A DNA stretch of 64,000 nt from JANRIG01 sp033765235 (GCA_033765235.1 JANRIG010000019.1:1-64000), one strand, 5' to 3'. Counted from the first letter of the stretch, positions 7,473 through 16,856 are shown. The notes: generated by a model from the letters alone, not told the origin. Made by a program: numbers and translations.

Positions 7473-8351
7473 CTATAATTTTGAAAAATTACTCAACGCA
7501 TATATACAGAATTTTAAAAACACGAGTGGCTTTTCCATATCAGTTACTATTATATTTCTGCTCAATATTGTATAATTTTTTTCATTCAAATTTTTAATTT
7601 TTCTGATATGAAATGTTGTAATTATCTGTATAAAATATATTAATAATTTCACGTTATTAAGTTTATTATTTTGTAATATTTTAAGTTTAATAAGTTTGTC
7701 ATAACAATCTAAATAGTATGCCTCAAAGGTGAAAATATCAGTTTGGTTAGCCATTGTTTTCACACCTTCTTGCAGGTCTTTGTATATGTCAAATACATCA
7801 TTGGTAAGCTGTATATAGTGACCCAGTTCATATATCAAAGTATCATAATATTGCTCATATTCGCCATACAATATCTTACTCATAACCAACATAGTATATC
7901 CACCTTTTTTAGAAGTAATCATTTGTATGGTCTTTAAATTTATTTTATCATATTTTTGTAATATGCTCATTTTTTGATAATATATAGCGGCGTGTATTAG
8001 AGGTATTAATATATGAAAATTATCTATTTTTATATTGTATTTTTTTATTTTTTCAATAAATATTTCAAATATATTTATACTGTTTTCAATATCTGTAGCA
8101 TCATCAATTTCAGGAATAGATACAGCGTATTTTATGATATTAGTTATCATTATTTTATTATTTTTAGTCTTTATTATATTAATAAATGCTTTATATATAA
8201 GTGTGATAAACAGTAAATATTTATATATTCTTTGATCATTGTATGTGTCATTACTGTTTGATATTTTAAATGATTTATATTCTTTTTTTATTACAAAATG
8301 ATAATAATAAAAAACATTTAGAACAAAAAATATACCTCTCAATGTACGCAT
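7473..8351 (-). CDS. putative class I isoprenoid biosynthesis enzyme
   Basis: A 292-residue, largely helical protein with two aspartate-rich motifs spaced as in class I prenyl-transferring or terpene-forming enzymes: DDATD at 83-87 and NDVFDIYKD at 184-192. The second is preceded by LGHYIQLT, like the second motif of squalene/phytoene synthase and polyprenyl synthases. These aspartates bind Mg-diphosphate of the isoprenoid substrate. Substrate and product cannot be told. Its ATG overlaps the stop of the upstream GT4 glycosyltransferase by one base (TAATG), so they are translationally coupled. The gene is strikingly AT-rich and full of Ile, Asn, Lys and Tyr compared with its neighbours, which may indicate transfer or relaxed constraint. 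Confidence 0.55.
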   Translation of the reverse strand: MRTLRGIFFVLNVFYYYHFVIKKEYKSFKISNSNDTYNDQRIYKYLLFITLIYKAFINIIKTKNNKIMITNIIKYAVSIPEIDDATDIENSINIFEIFIEKIKKYNIKIDNFHILIPLIHAAIYYQKMSILQKYDKINLKTIQMITSKKGGYTMLVMSKILYGEYEQYYDTLIYELGHYIQLTNDVFDIYKDLQEGVKTMANQTDIFTFEAYYLDCYDKLIKLKILQNNKLNNVKLLIYFIQIITTFHIRKIKNLNEKNYTILSRNIIVTDMEKPLVFLKFCIYALSNFSKL

Positions 8352-9514
8352 TATTTTAAGGATACAATGGTGTTGATAATGATATTACTTAGTTTTTCAT
8401 AATTCCAATTTTTGATGATTTGCAGCGATTTATCACCCATCATTTTCAGGTCGCTGTTGCCCAGCATCCATTGCAGCTTTTTGGTAAGGCTTTGTATATC
8501 ATCTGACTTAAATATGTATCCATTGCCGTCGTTCATTACCAGGTCATAGCTGCACCCACACTTGTCGCTCACCAGCAGTGCTTTGCCGCAAGCCATAGCC
8601 TCGTTTACTGCCAGTCCCCATGTTTCATTGGGCCCTTTGGATGGCAGGCAAAATATATCGCACATGCGATATATGACAGGCATTTGAGTTTGGTTTTGAA
8701 AATCCATGAAATGTATATTATCAGTCAAGTGAGCCATTTCTTTCAGTTTATTTTCCAACACACCGTTGCCCACAAATATGAGGTGTACATCGTGCCTGTT
8801 TACTTTTAAAAATGCTTTGAGCAATAGTATAGGGTTTTTTTTGGGTTCCAGTTTTCCGGCAAAGAGTATTACTTTGTGTGTATTTTTTATTCCCAGTTTG
8901 GTACGTATAGCTTCTGCTTGTGTGTAATATGTGTTATTATTGTCTGCAAACCTCTCATTATCAATGGCGTGTGGTGCCCACACCAACCTGTGTTGTTTGA
9001 TATTGAAGTGCAAAAAATATTCTCTGTTATAGTGCCCTACATAAAATATTTTGTAAAAATGTGAATACACCCATCTTAAAAACCATTTGCGTACACTATG
9101 TCTTATAGTATGCTGATTGTCAATAAGATGAGAGTCTCCTCTGAAGTATAGAGGTACCAGTCCTGCAAAATGTATGATAGCTCTAAGGTGGCTGCGGTAT
9201 GCCCAACCTATTATTAATATAGCATCCGGATTATATTCTTTTACCTCGCGCAGCAGTGTAGGGTTTTGTATGCCCCAAAAGTGGTGCGAACCCGGCTGTT
9301 GAGCTATATTTTTTACAAAAGTATACTCATATCCATCCAATAATGGGATATCCCATTCTATAGGTTTGCCAAAACCGGGATCTATTTTGTTTTTTGCTAT
9401 ATTGCCCCACGTGTAAAATACTTTGAGTGCTACTATATCACTTTGTGCCATGAGCTTGAATAGGGGCGCATAGTATTGTATAGGGTGCGTAGTAATAATA
9501 GCGAGCTTTGTCAC
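8351..9514 (-). CDS. GT4-family glycosyltransferase
   Basis: About 387 residues with the GT-B fold of family 4. The N-terminal half begins VTKLAIITTHPIQYYAPLF. The C-terminal half has the nucleotide-sugar region KVILFAGKLEPKKNP and the E-x7-E signature ETWGLAVNEAMACG. It transfers a sugar from an activated donor to an unknown acceptor. The GTG at 9514 is preferred: the frame's upstream part would overlap trpA, and a TATTTTTG box lies upstream on this strand. The coupled downstream gene resembles an isoprenoid synthase, so the acceptor could be an isoprenoid or its product; this is inference. Confidence 0.85.
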   Translation of the reverse strand: MTKLAIITTHPIQYYAPLFKLMAQSDIVALKVFYTWGNIAKNKIDPGFGKPIEWDIPLLDGYEYTFVKNIAQQPGSHHFWGIQNPTLLREVKEYNPDAILIIGWAYRSHLRAIIHFAGLVPLYFRGDSHLIDNQHTIRHSVRKWFLRWVYSHFYKIFYVGHYNREYFLHFNIKQHRLVWAPHAIDNERFADNNNTYYTQAEAIRTKLGIKNTHKVILFAGKLEPKKNPILLLKAFLKVNRHDVHLIFVGNGVLENKLKEMAHLTDNIHFMDFQNQTQMPVIYRMCDIFCLPSKGPNETWGLAVNEAMACGKALLVSDKCGCSYDLVMNDGNGYIFKSDDIQSLTKKLQWMLGNSDLKMMGDKSLQIIKNWNYEKLSNIIINTIVSLK

Positions 9515-9535
9515 CGTATATATAATTTTTGAATA

Positions 9536-9543
9536 TAAATTTG
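9536..9543 (+). promoter_or_regulatory. -7 box TAAATTTG of trpA
   Basis: The octamer ends 14 bases before the trpA ATG at 9558. It shares a 43-base divergent spacer with the glycosyltransferase gene, whose minus-strand TATTTTTG box lies in the same spacer, so the two promoters overlap. Confidence 0.45.
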
Positions 9544-9557
9544 CCAAAAATAATACA

Positions 9558-10334
9558 ATGAATAACAGAATAAACGAGTTATTTGAAAATAAGAAAAATA
9601 ACATATTGTCTATCTACATTACCGCAGGCTACCCACAGCTCAATGATACTATACCTACATTGACAGCACTGCAAAATGCAGGTGTAGATATGGTGGAGAT
9701 AGGTATGCCATTCTCAGACCCACTGGCCGATGGTCCTGTGATACAAGACAGCAGCATGACTGCCATACAAAATGGCATGAGCATAAAATTACTTTTTGAG
9801 CAATTGCAAAATATTCGCAACACTATACATATACCATTGATACTCATGGGATATCTTAATCCTGTGATGCAATATGGGATAGAAAATTTTTGTCGCGATG
9901 CTGCTGCCATAGGTATAGACGGGGTCATACTGCCCGACTTACCTTTGGCAGAATATCTGCATGAGTACAAGTCTGTATTTGAACAATATAATCTCAAAAA
10001 TATTTTTCTTATTACTCCACAAACATCTGATGAGCGTGTGCGATATATAGATACACACAGCCACGGATTTATTTATATGGTATCTACTTCGAGCATTACA
10101 GGCCACAAAGAAGGCACTGCAGACACACAAGTAGCTTATTTTGAAAGAATTGTGAATATGAAGTTAAAAAACCCTACTATGATAGGCTTTGGCATTCGTG
10201 ATAGGCAAAGCTTTGAAAAGGCTTGCAAATATTCCTCAGGTGCCATCATAGGCACTGCTTTTATACAAAGTGTAAAAGGCAGCAAAGATTTGTCAAATGA
10301 CATAGCTCGCTTTGTAAAAAGTATATATCATTAG
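9558..10334 (+). CDS. trpA: tryptophan synthase alpha subunit
   Basis: The 258-residue TIM barrel cleaves indole-3-glycerol phosphate to indole and glyceraldehyde 3-phosphate, and works with TrpB in the cytoplasm. The catalytic glutamate is in VEIGMPFSDPLADGPVIQ (E about 48), and the catalytic aspartate is the D of LADGP. The phosphate-binding end IGFGIRDRQSF and GAIIGTAFI is present, and length is normal. No other trp gene occurs in the window, so trpA is detached from the usual trp operon. It converges with the OmpA-type gene. Assignment is secure. Confidence 0.95.
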   Translation: MNNRINELFENKKNNILSIYITAGYPQLNDTIPTLTALQNAGVDMVEIGMPFSDPLADGPVIQDSSMTAIQNGMSIKLLFEQLQNIRNTIHIPLILMGYLNPVMQYGIENFCRDAAAIGIDGVILPDLPLAEYLHEYKSVFEQYNLKNIFLITPQTSDERVRYIDTHSHGFIYMVSTSSITGHKEGTADTQVAYFERIVNMKLKNPTMIGFGIRDRQSFEKACKYSSGAIIGTAFIQSVKGSKDLSNDIARFVKSIYH

Positions 10335-10425
10335 GCCTTTTTCTATGTGAGATTGTAATAATAGTACTTATACACGCAGGTAAATTTTTGTAATATATAA
10401 AGAACAAAATATTATTAAAAAAATA

Positions 10426-12840
10426 CTATTTTATACCTGCTTCAAAACCTGCTTTGGAGGTGATGGGTACAAATTGGTTGTCAGAAAATAGGTATTCCAT
10501 TTGCCCTGAGTTCATATTCATAATGGTGTTGGGGTCTATCACTGCCATATTGTCTACATTTTTTACACGCAATGCCGTGTAGGCTTTTATTTCATTGGTT
10601 TGCATACCGTTGAGGTTTTTGAGTTCATCTACGGTCATGCTAAATTTTTTGGCTATGGAAAATAGGGTCATTTGTGGCTCTACTATGTAGGTCATGGCTT
10701 TGGCAAGGTACTCATCATCAGCATTTTGTATCGAAAATTCTACCCTCCTGTTGAGCTGCCTGCCTATAAATGATTCATTGTTGCCTATCGCATTATTGTG
10801 GCCTACGGGTACTATTTTCAGTACTTCTTTGTCCAAGCCTTTGGCTATGAGGTATTCGTAGCAGGCAGTGCCGCGCTCTTCTGCAAGTGCCTGATTGTAG
10901 TTTGCACTGCCGAGAGCATCTGTATAGGCTTTTATCTCTACTTTTGCATTTTTTTGGGTTTTGAGGTATTCATATATATCGTCTAATATTAGCTTGGAGG
11001 AGGGGAGCAGTTCCTTACTGTTGAAGTCAAAGTATATGTTTTCAAATACTACTCTCACATCTTTGTTTACCACAGGTTTTTTTTGAGTCTCTTGGGTTGC
11101 CATTGCCCCATCGCCAATAATATTTTGAGGTGCTATACCTTTGATTTTTTCTTCTTCATATTTTAATATCTTTTTCATGCTTTCATCATTATTTTGTGCA
11201 AATGAGGTTTCTTTTTTGCCTGCTTTTTGTACTTTAGTCTCTATTTTGGCTTGGTCTACCAAAAATGAAAGGGTTATGTCTATCCGTGAGTCACTCTCGT
11301 CCATGCTCACTACAAAGTCTATGTCCGTGGGTATGTTTTCAAACATGAAGCTGCCGTCTTTGCCAGATTTGGTGGTCATTATCACTTTACCTGTGGTGTC
11401 TTTCATGTATATCACAGCACCTTCTATATTTTCGTCAAAGTCTGCAAACTTTACTTTGCCGGCTGCGGTCACACTTTCGCCCTTCTTAAATAGTCCTTTT
11501 TTTACTTTCGTAAGTTGATATATTACAGGTTTGCGGTCAAACATAAGTATGTCCGTAAGTCCTACTCCCCCTTGCCTGTTAGACACTAAGTAACCTTTGG
11601 TAGCACCCATCACCATGTACATATCATCGCGACTGGAGTTGTAGGGCATCCCCATATTTTGCACAGTTTTGCGGTCGGCACTGAGTTGGTATATATCCAG
11701 CCCGCCAAATCCTGCTTGCCCATTGGAAGCAAAGTATATGATGCCTGTGCTGTCGTCCCAAAATGGTGATATTTCTATGCCGTCTGTATTGATAAGTGTA
11801 TAGTTTACAGGTTTTTGCCAGTCTTCTTTCTCGCCTGTTTTGTCTGCATTCACACTGTACCATATATCGTGGTATCCTTTGCCACCATCGCGCTGCGACA
11901 CAAAGAGCATAGTATCCATGGTTTTGTTAAGGGTAGGTTGTGCATTCCATACCATGGGTTCGTTGATGAAGTCGTTGAGTTTTTGTGCTTTGGTAAATTT
12001 TCCTGCCTCTTTTTTGGATACAAATATGGCACAATTAGGGTCGCAAATGGTGTAATAATATTTTTGTTTGTTTACCGTATAGTGCCCCGCGCCATCATCT
12101 TTTGGGGTATTTACTATATGAAAGTTGTCATCATCGCCCATTTTGAGCCATCGGTCGCCAATTTTTTCAAACCTGAAGTTGTCGCATCGGGCTTCGCCGG
12201 TGGTAGCATTTAGTTCTTTGCCTTTGGCATCGGCTCTGGCAGAGGTGATTACGAGCATGCTGTCGTGCCCGAATATGAGCGGAGCAAAGTCTGTATTGCG
12301 CGAGTTTACAGGCGGGGGTACTACCCTAAGGTTTATATCTTTGATGGGTTTGCTGAGTTGGTCCATAGCTATTTGGCAACCTCGTTGCTCATTGTATGCA
12401 CTCTTGAGGTAGCCACGGTCTTGTAAGTTTTTGGGTTTTAGTTTTTTGAAAAAAATATCAAAATTATGTGCAGCTTCGTAATATTTGCCGTTGAGTTTTT
12501 GCATCATACCCAGCCAATATCTGTCGTATGGAAATTTGCCTGCCTGCGGGCTTTTGAGCACTATTTCATAACTTTGCTCAGCATCTTCATAGTCTGCATT
12601 GAGCCTGCAACTTTCTGCAAAGAAGTGGGATGCGTCTGCATCTGAGGGCTTTATTTTCAGTGCTTTGTAAAACTCTTGTTCAGCAGCATAATAGTTTTCA
12701 TCCTGATAGTTTTTTATGCCTTTTTCTATGTGCAGTTTGTACTGCTTGGCAGCTTCTTCCGCAGATTTTTTGCTTTGAGCAAAATTTTTGATATTTATAA
12801 ATAAGTAAAAAAATATAAATATGATAGTTATTTTATTCAT
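10426..12840 (-). CDS. PorE-like envelope protein (TPR, PD40, OmpA, LysM)
   Basis: The 804 residues start with a signal peptide ending KNFAQ. In order come TPR-like helices (about 30-150), a PD40 beta-propeller (about 185-430, with ISPFWDDSTGIIYFAS), a carboxypeptidase-regulatory-like beta domain (about 470-545), an OmpA C-terminal peptidoglycan-binding domain (about 593-702, YFDFNSKELLP and GRQLNRRVEF), and a LysM domain (about 716-760). TPR, propeller, CRD and OmpA is the order of PorE, the T9SS protein linking the secretion machine to peptidoglycan; the extra LysM would strengthen cell-wall anchoring. No lipobox is seen, unlike PorE. Its start overlaps the upstream PD40 gene by 8 bases. 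T9SS function is inferred. Confidence 0.8.
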   Translation of the reverse strand: MNKITIIFIFFYLFINIKNFAQSKKSAEEAAKQYKLHIEKGIKNYQDENYYAAEQEFYKALKIKPSDADASHFFAESCRLNADYEDAEQSYEIVLKSPQAGKFPYDRYWLGMMQKLNGKYYEAAHNFDIFFKKLKPKNLQDRGYLKSAYNEQRGCQIAMDQLSKPIKDINLRVVPPPVNSRNTDFAPLIFGHDSMLVITSARADAKGKELNATTGEARCDNFRFEKIGDRWLKMGDDDNFHIVNTPKDDGAGHYTVNKQKYYYTICDPNCAIFVSKKEAGKFTKAQKLNDFINEPMVWNAQPTLNKTMDTMLFVSQRDGGKGYHDIWYSVNADKTGEKEDWQKPVNYTLINTDGIEISPFWDDSTGIIYFASNGQAGFGGLDIYQLSADRKTVQNMGMPYNSSRDDMYMVMGATKGYLVSNRQGGVGLTDILMFDRKPVIYQLTKVKKGLFKKGESVTAAGKVKFADFDENIEGAVIYMKDTTGKVIMTTKSGKDGSFMFENIPTDIDFVVSMDESDSRIDITLSFLVDQAKIETKVQKAGKKETSFAQNNDESMKKILKYEEEKIKGIAPQNIIGDGAMATQETQKKPVVNKDVRVVFENIYFDFNSKELLPSSKLILDDIYEYLKTQKNAKVEIKAYTDALGSANYNQALAEERGTACYEYLIAKGLDKEVLKIVPVGHNNAIGNNESFIGRQLNRRVEFSIQNADDEYLAKAMTYIVEPQMTLFSIAKKFSMTVDELKNLNGMQTNEIKAYTALRVKNVDNMAVIDPNTIMNMNSGQMEYLFSDNQFVPITSKAGFEAGIK

Positions 12841-14842
12841 TTTGTATGTAATATCTGAATAATAATCCCTCGTTGTATTCTTTTTGTTTTAGATTGTCGA
12901 GCATGTGCACCGTAAGGTTGAGCCTCGATTCTTTTATTCCTTTCAGGTCAAGATATTTAATAATTATGTTTTTATATTCTTGTTCGGGTGCATTTTCTAT
13001 TTTGCTTTTATTTTTTTGATTATCAGCCAGATACGCATCTATATTTACTTTTATTTGAGGATTTGTGAGTAGCATGATGCATACACTATCTACTTTGTCT
13101 GATACTTTGGGTACAAAGTTTTTTTGACCGCTTATAAATGGCTTGCCTTCTATTACAAATTCTTTTTTAAAATTAGGCAAAGGCTTTAAACTGTATTGCA
13201 AATAATCCACCTTTAAAGTATCAGTTTCTTTGTATTTTATTATTTCATTATATGGATAAAAGTCTTCTGACTGCACATTTATGATATAGGTGCGTCCTTT
13301 AATAAATTCATAGCTGAACTCGTTGTTGTTCACATCAATTTTTTCGCTGTGTATCAGGTCACCTCTATCATTGAGTATTTCAAATGTAGTGATTATGGGT
13401 AGTGTATCATTGAATGTGAATGACTGCATGATGAGTTTCACCTTTTGTTCCATTTGCAATGCAGGTGGCACATTCACCTTGAAAATGGTGATTTTAGGGA
13501 GTTCAGTATTTTCAAATTCATTTACTTGGTTAAAAAATGCATGCTTGGTAGAGGCTGTCATGTAAAAGCCAAACTCATCATATTTGGTATTTACCACAGG
13601 TCCAAGGTTTTGAGGTTTGGTCCAGTGTATCCAGGTGTCGTCTAACCTTTTGGATACATATATATCAAGACCGCCAAAACCAAAGTAGCCGTTTGAGCTG
13701 AAATAGAGGGTTTTGCCATCGGGAGAGAGGTATGGATGGTCTTCAATAAACTCGGTATTTATGTTTTTGCCCATGTTTTTGGGTTTGCTCCAAGTGTGAT
13801 TATTTTTATCTAAATATGACACATAAAGGTCGGTTTCGCCCAGCGATGAGGTATCTTTCAATGATATGAGCATGATGTCTTCGGCGATGTTCATAAAGTA
13901 GTTTACATGTTCGCTCAAGTTTTCAAAGCCTACTATACTTATGGGTGTAGGTACAGCCCAAGTGCTGTCAGCATTTTTGTGCGATATAGACACACCGTCG
14001 CCTTTGTGGCTGCCATCAGGATTGTAGGTATTGCCTACAATGATAAATTTACCGTTTGACCCTATGGCAGATACAAAATTGTGCCCCTTGTTATTCAATG
14101 GTTTGCCAATATGTGTTGATTTTTTATAATGCCCGTCATTACCCAGTTCAGCTATCCATATGTCTTGGTCGGCATCGCTGTTAGGGCACTCTCGTACGTA
14201 AAATATTTGCTTTTCGTTGGGAAACACCCTTGGGTAAAATGCGAAGCAGCCGTCGCTATGGTTGCCGAGTATGATTTCGTTTTTGTTAAAAAAATCGTCT
14301 TCGGAGTATACATTGGGTTTTATGTCTAATATTTTGGTATTTGGTATCACACCTACACCTCTTATCAGGTTCCAATTGTTTATTTTTGAATGGTCAAATA
14401 TTATTTCCACGGCATCTATCATACGTGGCTCAAAAAATACATTGAAGTTATGAAATTTTGACATAGAGCCTTTTACCATTTTGTACACATCTTGTTTGCG
14501 ACCTCTGTAGTACACATTTATTTCATCTATGGAGCCCATGTTGAACACTCCTCCTATCAATATCTGTTCAGCTTTGACGGCTTTGGGAATATCGAGTTTT
14601 ATTTTATTTTTTTTTGATTTTTCGTTGTAGTATAATATGTATCCCTCGGTAGCTTTGTCTATGTCTCCATTCATAAGACCTTCATATATATGTGGCATAC
14701 CTATGATATGGGATGAATTATTGTCTTCAAACTCAAAGTCTACAGTACTTTTTAGCGTTTTATGTGCCCACACTATATCTTGTGCACATAATATATAAAT
14801 GTGTAAAGTATAAAAAATTAACAAAAATATTACACGCTTCAC
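12833..14842 (-). CDS. PD40 beta-propeller envelope protein
   Basis: The 669-residue protein has a signal peptide (ending ILCAQ) and an N-terminal domain of unknown type (about 30-165). A WD40-like PD40 propeller follows (about 195-470, with DHPYLSPDGKTLYFSSNGYFGFGGLDIY). The C-terminal region ends in a stretch (about 570-669) whose spacing resembles a degenerate OmpA domain. It is translated first and overlaps the PorE-like gene by 8 bases (ATGAATAA), so the two products are probably made together and may interact in the periplasm. Such PD40/OmpA pairs are common in Bacteroidota and are often annotated only as OmpA-family proteins. Exact function is unknown. Confidence 0.7.
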   Translation of the reverse strand: MKRVIFLLIFYTLHIYILCAQDIVWAHKTLKSTVDFEFEDNNSSHIIGMPHIYEGLMNGDIDKATEGYILYYNEKSKKNKIKLDIPKAVKAEQILIGGVFNMGSIDEINVYYRGRKQDVYKMVKGSMSKFHNFNVFFEPRMIDAVEIIFDHSKINNWNLIRGVGVIPNTKILDIKPNVYSEDDFFNKNEIILGNHSDGCFAFYPRVFPNEKQIFYVRECPNSDADQDIWIAELGNDGHYKKSTHIGKPLNNKGHNFVSAIGSNGKFIIVGNTYNPDGSHKGDGVSISHKNADSTWAVPTPISIVGFENLSEHVNYFMNIAEDIMLISLKDTSSLGETDLYVSYLDKNNHTWSKPKNMGKNINTEFIEDHPYLSPDGKTLYFSSNGYFGFGGLDIYVSKRLDDTWIHWTKPQNLGPVVNTKYDEFGFYMTASTKHAFFNQVNEFENTELPKITIFKVNVPPALQMEQKVKLIMQSFTFNDTLPIITTFEILNDRGDLIHSEKIDVNNNEFSYEFIKGRTYIINVQSEDFYPYNEIIKYKETDTLKVDYLQYSLKPLPNFKKEFVIEGKPFISGQKNFVPKVSDKVDSVCIMLLTNPQIKVNIDAYLADNQKNKSKIENAPEQEYKNIIIKYLDLKGIKESRLNLTVHMLDNLKQKEYNEGLLFRYYIQNE

Positions 14843-14900
14843 TTTGGGTTAATTTTTTTATAAAATTAACACCATTAATCGAAAGATAAAAAATTAGTAA

Positions 14901-15644
14901 TCATATTTGCAAAATATTTTGCTTATTCAGCACCAAATCTAACCAGCCTTCGGGCATACGGTCTATAGAGCTTGATAGTACTCCTTGCCAAAATGAGGTG
15001 ACATCTGCTACATCTTTGCGCTCAAGTCTATGTTCTAAAATTTGGTAACTATTGTTTCTGTATATTACAACGTCTATTGGAAAGTCCACATCGTTGGCAC
15101 TTACACGGGTAGAGTCAAATGATAGAAAGCCTGTCTTGAGTGCAAATTTTATGCTGCTCTCATAGGTAAGTGTGCGATTGAGCAATGGCTTGCCATAACC
15201 TGTGTTTCCTATGATGATGAATGGTGAACCCTCGGTGGTGATCTCTATCCAGTTGCCTTCGGGGTAAAGTAAAAATAGGCGGTGCTCTTCGTCATTCTCG
15301 AGTTGGCCGCCCACTATCACATTGATATTGAAAAACAAGCCTGAGTTGGTGAGGTGCTGCTTATCTTCTTCGGCTACACGACGCAACTGTTCGGCAAGTC
15401 CATTTACGGCTTTGTACAGCCTGTCATATTTGAGGTCGTTGAGCTGCAGACATTCTTCTTTGAAGTAGGTTATGAGTTTGTCGCGCACCGAGCGCAAGCC
15501 CGATGCCATGATAAACATAGAGTGATTTTCGCGTTGGTGTACGAATAGTTTTTTGCCTACCGAGCATTCGTTGCCGGAGGTAAGGCGAGTATCGGCTATG
15601 GCTACTAAGCCGTCTCGTACTTTTATTCCCAAACAATAAGTCAT
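14901..15644 (-). CDS. Anbu-type proteasome-like peptidase
   Basis: The 247-residue protein resembles the bacterial Anbu peptidases (COG3484), an Ntn-hydrolase related to HslV and proteasome beta subunits. Thr2 directly follows the initiator Met (MTYCLGIKV), giving the N-terminal catalytic threonine after Met removal. VAIADTRLTSG with the active-site Asp, a Lys in VGKKLFV and a GNTGYGKPLL segment are in the expected order. Anbu genes usually sit with a transglutaminase, an alpha-E protein and a circularly permuted ATP-grasp gene; none is present here. It diverges from the FkbM gene. Physiological substrate is unknown. Confidence 0.85.
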   Translation of the reverse strand: MTYCLGIKVRDGLVAIADTRLTSGNECSVGKKLFVHQRENHSMFIMASGLRSVRDKLITYFKEECLQLNDLKYDRLYKAVNGLAEQLRRVAEEDKQHLTNSGLFFNINVIVGGQLENDEEHRLFLLYPEGNWIEITTEGSPFIIIGNTGYGKPLLNRTLTYESSIKFALKTGFLSFDSTRVSANDVDFPIDVVIYRNNSYQILEHRLERKDVADVTSFWQGVLSSSIDRMPEGWLDLVLNKQNILQI

Positions 15645-15733
15645 TTTTTTTCAGGTTTTGGTAAAAAAAAAATAAATGTATTTAATATATGTATAGCTTG
15701 CAATATTTATGGTGAAATATTGTTTACTAAAAA

Positions 15734-16453
15734 ATGATAAAAAAAATTATAAAACAAATCATTAATATTTTTGACAAAGGGGGCAATTATAAAAGATTTA
15801 CATTTTCACAATACGGCGAAGACATAAATATACAATTGCTACTCAGAGATTTATATAGAGTATCAAAGGTAAATTATATGGACATTGGTTGCTGCCACCC
15901 GTATGAAAATAACAATACATATCTGTTTTATAAGTCAGGCTCAGCAGGGGTGAATATAGATGCCAATCCACGGTTTATACAAAATTTTAATAAGTTGCGC
16001 CCGAGAGATGTCAATATAAATGCCGGAGTGGTGCCACCATTGCAAAGCTCCAATTTATATTTTTTTGAGATGTCGTTATCAGACATGAGCACCTTTGACC
16101 AAGACGTGGTGGCATCAAATGAGAAAGCAGGAATAAATGTGGTTGCCAAATATGAGGTGCCTGTATATACCTTGGAGCAAATTGTGCAAAAATATTTTGC
16201 CGGCAAAGACATACACTTTATGTCAATAGATGTGGAAGGGGTGGACTTTGGTATCATAGAGAGTTATGATTTTGAAAAAAATACTCGACCTTATATTATA
16301 TGTATAGAGAATGTAAAATTTGGTTGGAAAAAATATGAAGAGATAAAAAATAGTAAGCTCACAGAAATGTTTGCATCTAAGGGTTACTACCTGATTTCAA
16401 AAACACTTATGAATGATATATATGTGGATGCACGAAGACCTCACTTTTTTTAG
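15734..16453 (+). CDS. FkbM-family methyltransferase
   Basis: The 239-residue SAM-dependent methyltransferase has the motif I-like VNYMDIGCCHPYENNNTYLFY (about 46-66), acidic INIDAN-type segment VNIDANPRF, and the FkbM-typical FMSIDVEGVDFGII (about 163-176). FkbM enzymes O-methylate sugars or secondary metabolites; many in Bacteroidota serve surface glycans. No glycan cluster surrounds it, so the substrate cannot be told. It is a single gene between divergent Anbu and convergent rnpB. The assignment to family is secure, the role is not. Confidence 0.85.
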   Translation: MIKKIIKQIINIFDKGGNYKRFTFSQYGEDINIQLLLRDLYRVSKVNYMDIGCCHPYENNNTYLFYKSGSAGVNIDANPRFIQNFNKLRPRDVNINAGVVPPLQSSNLYFFEMSLSDMSTFDQDVVASNEKAGINVVAKYEVPVYTLEQIVQKYFAGKDIHFMSIDVEGVDFGIIESYDFEKNTRPYIICIENVKFGWKKYEEIKNSKLTEMFASKGYYLISKTLMNDIYVDARRPHFF

Positions 16454-16461
16454 TATATAAA

Positions 16462-16845
16462 ATACAAGTCTGTAAGCCGGGTTCTGTACTGTACTTTCGT
16501 GCAGTCTCTATCATTTATCTGGTATCGCCGTCACCGTCGACATCTATCAGCCTACCCTCCACCGACATGTGCCTTGCAGCACCAACTCATGCGAGCAGCA
16601 CGAAGTTCGGGGTTTATTTGGCCTTTCAACCCGTAAGGTTTGCCATGCCTCAGTTATTGCCAACTGAGCGGGGAGCTCTTACTTCACCTTTTCACCCTTA
16701 CCTTGCACTGAAGCAAGGCGGTATATTTTCTGTGGCACTTTCTGTAGCTTCATCAGCTCCCTTGAGGTTATCAAGGTACGGTGCTCTGTGTTGCCCGGAC
16801 TTTCCTCCACGTCTGCAAGAGACGAGGCGATAGAGCGACTTGTAT
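16462..16845 (-). ncRNA. rnpB: RNase P RNA, bacterial class A
   Basis: The minus strand holds a complete RNase P RNA of about 384 nt. The ends ATACAAGTC and GACTTGTAT are perfectly complementary and form helix P1. Near the 5' end is the universally conserved GGAAAGTCCGGGC (CR-I), and near the 3' end AGAACCCGGCTTACAGACTT. This RNA is the catalytic part of the enzyme that trims tRNA 5' leaders. The 88-codon frame on the plus strand within it is spurious. Confidence 0.95.
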
Positions 16846-16856
16846 TTATTATGCTA

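Noticed and set aside
7327..8235. Plus-strand frames opposite the isoprenoid-synthase-like gene
   Set aside because: They are AT-rich shadows; the minus-strand frame has the two aspartate motifs and coupling to the glycosyltransferase.
9515..9604. N-terminal extension of the GT4 glycosyltransferase with a hydrophobic stretch
   Set aside because: It would overlap trpA and both divergent promoters; GT4 similarity begins at the GTG at 9514.
16567..16833. 88-codon open frame on the plus strand
   Set aside because: It lies wholly inside the RNase P RNA gene on the other strand, whose P1 helix and conserved regions are unmistakable.
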